From an uncultured Eubacteriales bacterium (lineage in GTDB: Bacteria; Bacillota; Clostridia; Christensenellales; Borkfalkiaceae): a stretch of DNA of 10,336 nt. Where the stretch lies: contig UQTB01000040.1 in the NCBI GenBank assembly GCA_900543915.1, forward strand, positions 1-10,336. The letters are read 5' to 3'. The notes beneath the pieces were generated by a model. The model worked only from the letters and a program-made list of their open reading frames with translations. It was not told the origin of the DNA and searched no databases. This document shows, piece after piece, positions 6,935-10,336 of the stretch. The number at the start of each line of letters is the position of its first letter. Positions within the stretch are counted from its first letter, which is position 1. The translations under genes were made by a program, and so were the position numbers.

Positions 6935-7369
6935 TCAGAGTTTTTTGGTAAAGCAGATGATTCTGTTCGCCTCGGAAAAACCGCTTTTGACATGAAACGC
7001 GCGGCTCGCCTCGTTTTCGGCCGGGCAGTCGCTCGCAAATTCCGCGCAGCCCTTTTCCCGCGCCCAGGCTTCGCACGCGCGGAGCAGTTCCGCGGCATAT
7101 CCTCTGCCGCGGCAGGATGCCTTCACAAAGATTCCTTCCAGATAGCCGACGGGAGACGTATGCGTTCCCTCCACGTAATCCCGCCGCAGTCCGCACTGCG
7201 CAAACCCGGCGGGCGCGCCGCCCTCCGACAGCAGAAAAAACGCCGCGTCTTCGCGCGTCAGCAGCGCGGAAAGCTCCTCTGACAGCGCTTCCCTCGCATG
7301 CCCCGGCCACAGCAGAAGCGCGAGATCGGCGAGCGTTTCCAGATCGCCCGCAGCCGCCTGCCGTATCAT
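6935..7369 (-). CDS. GNAT acetyltransferase, aminoglycoside 6'-N-acetyltransferase-like (144 aa)
   Basis: Transfers an acetyl group from acetyl-CoA to an amine. The acetyl-CoA pyrophosphate-binding loop is seen as CRGRGYA (residues 86-92, the R/Q-x-x-G-x-G/A motif). The sequence has the features of the AAC(6')-type branch: an N-terminal IRQAxxxDL, tryptophan in LLWPGH (21), DYVEGT (64-69), VGYLEGIFV (74-82), EFASDC (110-115) and the terminal AFHxxxGF-EANRIICFTKKL. Length matches these small enzymes. Such chromosomal homologues are often called AAC(6') but may act on other amines; resistance should not be assumed. The ATG start overlaps the stop of the upstream small membrane protein by four bases (ATGA), so the two are translationally coupled and share the promoter at 7697-7725. 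Confidence 0.88.
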   Translation of the reverse strand: MIRQAAAGDLETLADLALLLWPGHAREALSEELSALLTREDAAFFLLSEGGAPAGFAQCGLRRDYVEGTHTSPVGYLEGIFVKASCRGRGYAAELLRACEAWAREKGCAEFASDCPAENEASRAFHVKSGFSEANRIICFTKKL

Positions 7370-7671
7370 TTCACCAGGTTGATGAGGTTTTCATAGGTTC
7401 CCGGGAAGAACAGGAAGACCACGATCAGCGCGAGCAGGGCGATAAAGATGATCTGAAAGACGAGGTTGCGCTTGGACATCGCCTCCAGCCCCACGACGCC
7501 CACCAGAATCAGCGAGCCGTAAGTGCGCAGAATCTCCAGAATATTGAGAAACACGCCCTCGGGAATAAAGCTGAAATTGGCGTTGAGAATGAGAACGACG
7601 TAGACCAGCACCAGCACTACCGCCAGGATCTCGCCGATGATATCGAAAAACTTTTCTGACTTTTTAAACAT
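7366..7671 (-). CDS. small membrane protein, three predicted helices (101 aa)
   Basis: No family recognised. The start ATG at 7671 is chosen over an upstream in-frame ATG at 7725 because an AAAGGAGG site lies just five to six bases before it, and because the promoter's own boxes occupy the longer version. After a short basic N-terminus (MFKKSEKFF) there are hydrophobic stretches at about residues 11-31, 39-65 and 70-92, giving a three-helix inner membrane protein with a short tail. No charged pore or catalytic motifs are visible. It is transcribed from its own promoter and coupled to the acetyltransferase, so it may be a membrane partner or simply a co-transcribed housekeeping gene. Confidence 0.75.
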   Translation of the reverse strand: MFKKSEKFFDIIGEILAVVLVLVYVVLILNANFSFIPEGVFLNILEILRTYGSLILVGVVGLEAMSKRNLVFQIIFIALLALIVVFLFFPGTYENLINLVK

Positions 7672-7696
7672 ACTTTCCTCCTTTGTATTTTTTAAT

Positions 7697-7725
7697 ATTT
7701 TACTCCACGGTTCTCCGTTTGTCAA
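7697..7725 (-). promoter_or_regulatory. strong promoter for the membrane protein - acetyltransferase operon
   Basis: On the minus strand, a perfect TTGACA (7725-7720) is followed after exactly 17 bases by TAAAAT (7702-7697). Transcription would start near 7690, about 20 bases before the start codon at 7671. Confidence 0.8.
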
Positions 7726-7778
7726 CCCCTGCGGGCGGAATTCTGCCGGATAGAAATAATTTCCGTATCCCCAAATGC

Positions 7779-7810
7779 GAAAAGACCGCCGTGAAAACGC
7801 GGCGGTCTTT
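7779..7810 (-). terminator. intrinsic terminator after the SSB-like gene
   Basis: An 11-base perfect stem (AAAGACCGCCG with CGGCGGTCTTT) encloses an eight-base loop. Read on the minus strand it ends in TCTTTT, a short U-tract. It lies 26 bases past the SSB-like stop codon and upstream of the next minus-strand promoter, so it ends the pdaB-ssb transcript. Confidence 0.7.
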
Positions 7811-7835
7811 CCAGTCCCTTATCGTGTTTATATTA

Positions 7836-8537
7836 TCAGGAAGAGTGGAGATCGAACGTATAGTCGCTCTCCTTCGGCAGGCGGATAAAGGAAAACTCCT
7901 CATCCAGATCGAAGTTATCCACGTTTTCATAGGCGGCCAGCTTGCTGATGGATACCTCGTAAGCCGTGAGGATGCGCACGTCCGTCTCCGAAAACTTTTT
8001 CTGGTATTCCCGGCTCTGTATCCTGCCGGAAAGGGCGATGCGCTCGCCCACCGCGAGATTTTTCACAAAGCGCGCGTTCCGCCCCCACGCGATGCAGGGA
8101 ATGTAGTCGGATTTGTTGTAAGAGCGGTTGACCGCCACCAGCAGATCCGCAATCTCCCGGTTGAAGGGCGTGGTGCGGTAGACCGGCTGCTTGCAGATAT
8201 AGCCGGACAGCACGATGCTGTTCGGGTTTTTCTGCGTCTCTCCCTCCAGGAGCTCGCGCACGAACACCGTGAGCATCAGCTTGGATTTTCCGTCCACCAG
8301 CTTGTTATAGCTCCGAAACTGCCCGATCGCGCTGATTTCCGAGCCGATCCCCAGCTGTTTGTCCTGGATCAGCCGCTCGGAGATGGTGACGGGCAGGATA
8401 TCCGCCTGCCCGGACAGGCGCTTGACGAGCACGCTCATCTCGTAAAACCCCTCCCCGTACACCTCGTGGGAAAATGCCGCTTCGCTGACGATCTCCCCGT
8501 TTAAGTACACTCTGTTGTTCTTTTCCGCTGAGTTCAT
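7836..8537 (-). CDS. double OB-fold single-stranded DNA-binding protein (233 aa)
   Basis: Clostridia-type SSB-like protein that binds single-stranded DNA during replication and repair. Two OB folds are visible: residues about 8-97 (RVYLNGEIVSEAAFSHEVYGE, IGQFRSYN, LMLTVFVREL) and about 107-198 (SIVLSGYICKQPVYRTTPFNREIADLLVAVNR, YIPCIAWGRNARFV, IALSGRIQSREYQ). An acidic C-terminal part (DNFDLDEEF) is reminiscent of SSB tails that recruit partners, though the last residues (TFDLHSS) are not the classic DDIPF. The start ATG at 8537 has an AAAGGAG site six bases upstream. It lies 22 bases downstream of the broken pdaB-like gene and is probably transcribed through it. Canonical SSB proteins are shorter with one OB fold; the duplicated form is seen in some Firmicutes. 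Confidence 0.8.
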   Translation of the reverse strand: MNSAEKNNRVYLNGEIVSEAAFSHEVYGEGFYEMSVLVKRLSGQADILPVTISERLIQDKQLGIGSEISAIGQFRSYNKLVDGKSKLMLTVFVRELLEGETQKNPNSIVLSGYICKQPVYRTTPFNREIADLLVAVNRSYNKSDYIPCIAWGRNARFVKNLAVGERIALSGRIQSREYQKKFSETDVRILTAYEVSISKLAAYENVDNFDLDEEFSFIRLPKESDYTFDLHSS

Positions 8538-8559
8538 ATCGTTCTCCTTTTTTCGTTTT

Positions 8560-9370
8560 TCACTGTTTGATTTGCCTGCCGTCCGCGTCGATATAGTAGC
8601 CGTCTTTATAGATCAGATCGTCGATGCGTACGAACGTAAAGCCCTTTTCCTTCAGGTCGGCGATGACCGCGGGCAGCGCCTCCGCCGTGTGCAGCCCGTT
8701 GTTGTGGAAGAGCACGATGGAGCCGTTTTTCACCCCGGACGTCACCCGCGCGGCGATCTCCGCCGCGGAGAGATTTTTCCAGTCCAGACTGTCCACATCC
8801 CACTGGATGGGTTCGATACCCATGCCGCGCACGGCGGTGATCACATGGTCGTCATACTCGCCGAAGGGGCAGCGAATAAGCGTCGGACGAGCCCCTGTGA
8901 GCGCCTCGAGCTTATCGTTGCAGGTATTCACATCTTTGATGATCTGCTCCGCCGTCAGAGAATTGTAGTGGTCGTGTGCGTTGGAATGGTTCATCAGCTC
9001 GCAGCCGCTGTCTACGATGGCCTTGGCCTGCTCCGGATACTGGTCCGCTCAGTTGCCGACCACGAAAAAGGTCGCCTTGACGCCGTAGTCCGCGAGTACA
9101 TTCAGGATCTTCTGCGTGTTGTCCGCCCCCCCATGCGGCATCAAAGGAAATGCTGCACACCTTCTAATCGCGTTCCACGCAGTAGATGGGCAGCTGGCGC
9201 GTCGCAACTGACGCCCGCACGGCAGCGGGCGCATTCACAGCACCGAAAATGGCTGCCGCAGCCAGCAGCGCAGCGCCAACTGTCAGTGTTTTGCGCCGCA
9301 GGACAAGAAATCGCGGCCGCGGCACCTCCCTCTTCCCGCGCTTCTCTCTCCGCTTAAAATACAAAAACAT
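8560..9370 (-). pseudogene. pdaB: PdaB-like polysaccharide deacetylase, broken by two stops and a frameshift
   Basis: Intact relatives are membrane-anchored NodB-fold deacetylases needed for spore maintenance. The pieces join in order to about 270 residues, the normal length. An N-terminal basic part and a membrane helix end in CVERD, then a TAG stop (9166-9164) stands where homologues have glutamate. VCSISFDAAWG follows, then a run of seven G (9132-9126) adds one base and shifts the frame. GADNTQKILNVLADYGVKATFFVVGN continues to a TGA stop (9051-9049) where the family has tryptophan. The rest is in one frame: HSNAHDH (metal-binding histidines), RCPFGEYD, DVDSLDW and VLFHNNG. The total is one base over a multiple of three, matching the single insertion. 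The ATG at 9370 has a GGGGAGG site eight bases upstream. A cysteine in RCPFG replaces the usual proline. Confidence 0.85.
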
Positions 9371-9558
9371 CCGCATATCCTCCCCATTTTATTTTGGTAG
9401 AGGGTATGCGATAATTTTTTCTTTCATGCCGTGGACGCTGTGTACCTCATTCGGATTTTTCAAGCTCGGTTCTCCATTTGAGTGCGGAATGGCCCCGTCT
9501 CCGCAGGTACCGCAGTCCTTTTTGCACCGCTTTTCGCTATATTGTTTAATTTCTGTCA

Positions 9559-9587
9559 TTGACAAGGTGAATATTTTTGTATATAGT
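9559..9587 (+). promoter_or_regulatory. strong promoter of the DUF3798 lipoprotein gene
   Basis: A perfect TTGACA (9559-9564) is followed after 17 bases by TATAGT (9582-9587). Transcription would start near 9594, about 40 bases before the ATG at 9637. Confidence 0.8.
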
Positions 9588-9636
9588 AATAAGACACCCT
9601 GGCAATACATCGTAAAAATGAAATTGGAGGTTCCGC

Positions 9637-9918
9637 ATGAAAAGATTCCTGAGTATCCTGCTCGCTCTGGTCATGGTGCTTTCGCTCGTGGCCTGCGGCA
9701 ACAAGAAGACCCCTGACACGCCCGACACCCCCGACACTCCCGACACTCTCGACAAGCAGGAGGAGACCATCCACATCGGTATCGTGACCGGTTCCGTCTC
9801 CCAGTCTGAGGACGACCGCCGCGGCGCGGAAGCGTTCCAGGAGCTCTACGGCAAGGAGAACGTCACCCTCGTGACCTATCCCGACAACTTCACCGAAGAG
9901 CTTGAGACCACCATTCAA
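9637..9918 (+). pseudogene. DUF3798 lipoprotein, truncated after about 94 residues
   Basis: Start ATG 9637 with GGAGG six bases upstream. Residues 1-20 are a lipoprotein signal ending in LSLVAC, so cysteine 20 would be lipidated and the protein anchored outside the membrane. A PDT repeat linker (25-38) follows, then the start of a DUF3798 domain, whose members look like periplasmic-binding-type proteins: HIGIVTGSVSQSEDDRRGAE and VTYPDNFTEELETTIQ. Intact members I recall run to several hundred residues. Here family resemblance ends at glutamine 94 (9918); the reading frame continues to a TGA at 10080 with an unrelated 53-residue tail (CMSSKITSAIS onward). The promoter and ribosome site are intact, so a short hybrid lipoprotein could still be made. 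Its ORF end overlaps the feoA start. Confidence 0.75.
9712..9747 (+). repeat. nine-base tandem repeat encoding Pro-Asp-Thr
   Basis: Four near-identical units of the type CCCGACACT, with a degenerate fifth (CTCGACAAG), encode a PDTPDTPDTPDT linker just after the lipobox. Such spacers hold the domain away from the membrane and often vary in copy number. Confidence 0.8.
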
Positions 9919-10014
9919 TGCATGTCATCGAAGATTACATCCGCAATCAGCGTCCAGTTGATGCCGTTATATAAATCACCTCATATAACGAAAGGTCTCT
10001 CCTCCGTAGCTGTA
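9919..10014 (+). other. foreign-looking junction sequence between DUF3798 and feoA
   Basis: The sequence changes character here: more A/T, no DUF3798 resemblance. In a shifted frame, an ORF tail from 9918 reads MHVIEDYIRNQRPVDAVI and stops at TAA 9972-9974. That looks like the end of a coding sequence, perhaps the C-terminal helix of an IS200-like TnpA transposase, but I cannot prove it. The remaining bases up to the feoA promoter show no ORF or clear hairpin. Confidence 0.45.
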
Positions 10015-10043
10015 TTGACAGGCCGCGGCGGGAATGTTACCAT
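10015..10043 (+). promoter_or_regulatory. promoter of the feoAB operon
   Basis: A perfect TTGACA (10015-10020), 17-base spacing and TACCAT (10038-10043) preceded by TGT, forming an extended -10. Transcription would start near 10050, about 27 bases before the feoA ATG. I see no clear Fur-type inverted repeat over it. Confidence 0.65.
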
Positions 10044-10076
10044 AAGCACATCAAAATCATTGGGAGAGAAAAATAG

Positions 10077-10307
10077 ATGACACTTGATCAATTGAAGGTC
10101 GGTACGTCCGCCGTCATTACCGCCGTGGGCGGAGACGGAGCCTTGCGCTGCCGCCTGTTGGATATGGGGCTGATCCCGCACACCCGCGTGACATTACAGA
10201 AGGTCGCGCCGATGGGCGATCCCATCGAGATCCGCGTGCGCGGCTACGAACTGACGCTGCGCGTAGAGGAGGCTCAGAAGATCGAAGTGGAGGGTGAGCT
10301 GAAATGA
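10077..10307 (+). CDS. feoA: ferrous iron transport protein A (76 aa)
   Basis: Small cytoplasmic SH3-like protein that works with the FeoB iron transporter. Family features are the N-terminal LDQLKVGTSAVI, the core CRLLDMGLIPHTRVTLQKVAPMGDPIEI and the last strand RVRGYELTLRVEEA, with length typical for FeoA. The ATG at 10077 has a GGGAG site about ten bases upstream. It overlaps the TGA of the preceding truncated reading frame (ATGA), apparently by chance after rearrangement. Its own stop overlaps the feoB start in another ATGA, so feoA and feoB are translationally coupled as usual. Confidence 0.93.
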   Translation: MTLDQLKVGTSAVITAVGGDGALRCRLLDMGLIPHTRVTLQKVAPMGDPIEIRVRGYELTLRVEEAQKIEVEGELK

Positions 10308-10336
10308 TCTTTGCACTCGTCGGAAATCAGAACTGC
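10304..10336 (+). CDS. feoB: ferrous iron transporter FeoB, first 11 codons (partial)
   Basis: The frame starting at ATG 10304 reads MIFALVGNQNC, the opening of the FeoB G domain just where the G1 (P-loop) motif GNxNxGKT begins. The rest is beyond the right edge. The four-base overlap with feoA and the gene order support the call. Confidence 0.88.
   Translation, partial: MIFALVGNQNC

Noticed and set aside
6848..6940. Riboswitch or structured RNA gene between ybaK-like and acetyltransferase genes
   Set aside because: Two simple hairpins downstream of both convergent genes are better explained as terminators.
9049..9051. TGA read as tryptophan (recoded genetic code) in the pdaB-like gene
   Set aside because: TGA serves as the natural stop of terL, the 96-residue gene, the acetyltransferase, both exported proteins and feoA in this window, and the same gene also has a TAG and a frameshift.
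9389..9559. Minus-strand 56-codon frame starting MTEIKQYSEKRC with a CKKDCGTCG cluster
   Set aside because: The cysteine cluster near feoA is tempting, but there is no ribosome site and the start lies on the promoter of the opposite gene. I could not support it as a gene.
9708..9756. CRISPR-like repeat array
   Set aside because: The nine-base units have no spacers and encode a Pro-Asp-Thr linker in frame.

Overview
The window reads like a piece of a GC-rich Firmicutes/Clostridia chromosome carrying part of a prophage. The signs are Clostridia-type double-OB single-stranded DNA-binding protein, a PdaB-like sporulation deacetylase (now broken), a DUF3798 lipoprotein, strong AGGAGG-type ribosome sites, TTGACA/TATAAT-type promoters and a Gram-positive LexA box. 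The family resemblance I feel most is to Christensenellales-like gut Clostridia, but that is an impression, not something the sequence proves.

Layout. (1) Positions 1-2283, minus strand: phage packaging genes in the order terL - small gene - portal, tightly overlapped, all three starting with GTG, and running off the left edge. (2) 2372-3124 plus: a secreted, C-terminally membrane-anchored protein divergent from terL; it meets a minus-strand helical protein of unknown function (3115-3591) tail to tail with a 10-base overlap. (3) 3592-3965: a gene-free AT-rich regulatory stretch with a minus promoter, a strong plus promoter carrying a perfect LexA operator, and a second plus promoter. (4) 3966-6812 plus: a large predicted beta-propeller protein with a C-terminal membrane anchor, then a YbaK-type tRNA-editing protein, then a bidirectional terminator. 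(5) 6935-9370 minus: an AAC(6')-like GNAT acetyltransferase translationally coupled to a small membrane protein with its own promoter, then a terminator, the double-OB SSB and, upstream of it, the pdaB-like gene, which has two in-frame stops and a +1 frameshift. (6) 9559-10336 plus: a strong promoter and lipoprotein signal leading into a DUF3798 protein that loses its family sequence abruptly near 9919, a roughly 100-base stretch of foreign-looking sequence, then a fresh promoter, feoA and the first 11 codons of feoB (ferrous iron uptake).

How they work together: the left block builds phage heads and packages DNA; the two anchored exported proteins share the same design (signal peptide, extracellular SH3-like/propeller domains, one C-terminal membrane helix, short basic cytoplasmic tail); the right end is an iron-transport operon that appears to have been brought next to a truncated lipoprotein gene by a rearrangement. 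The most interesting items are the LexA-controlled promoter without an obvious SOS gene behind it, the triply broken pdaB gene, and the junction at about 9919.
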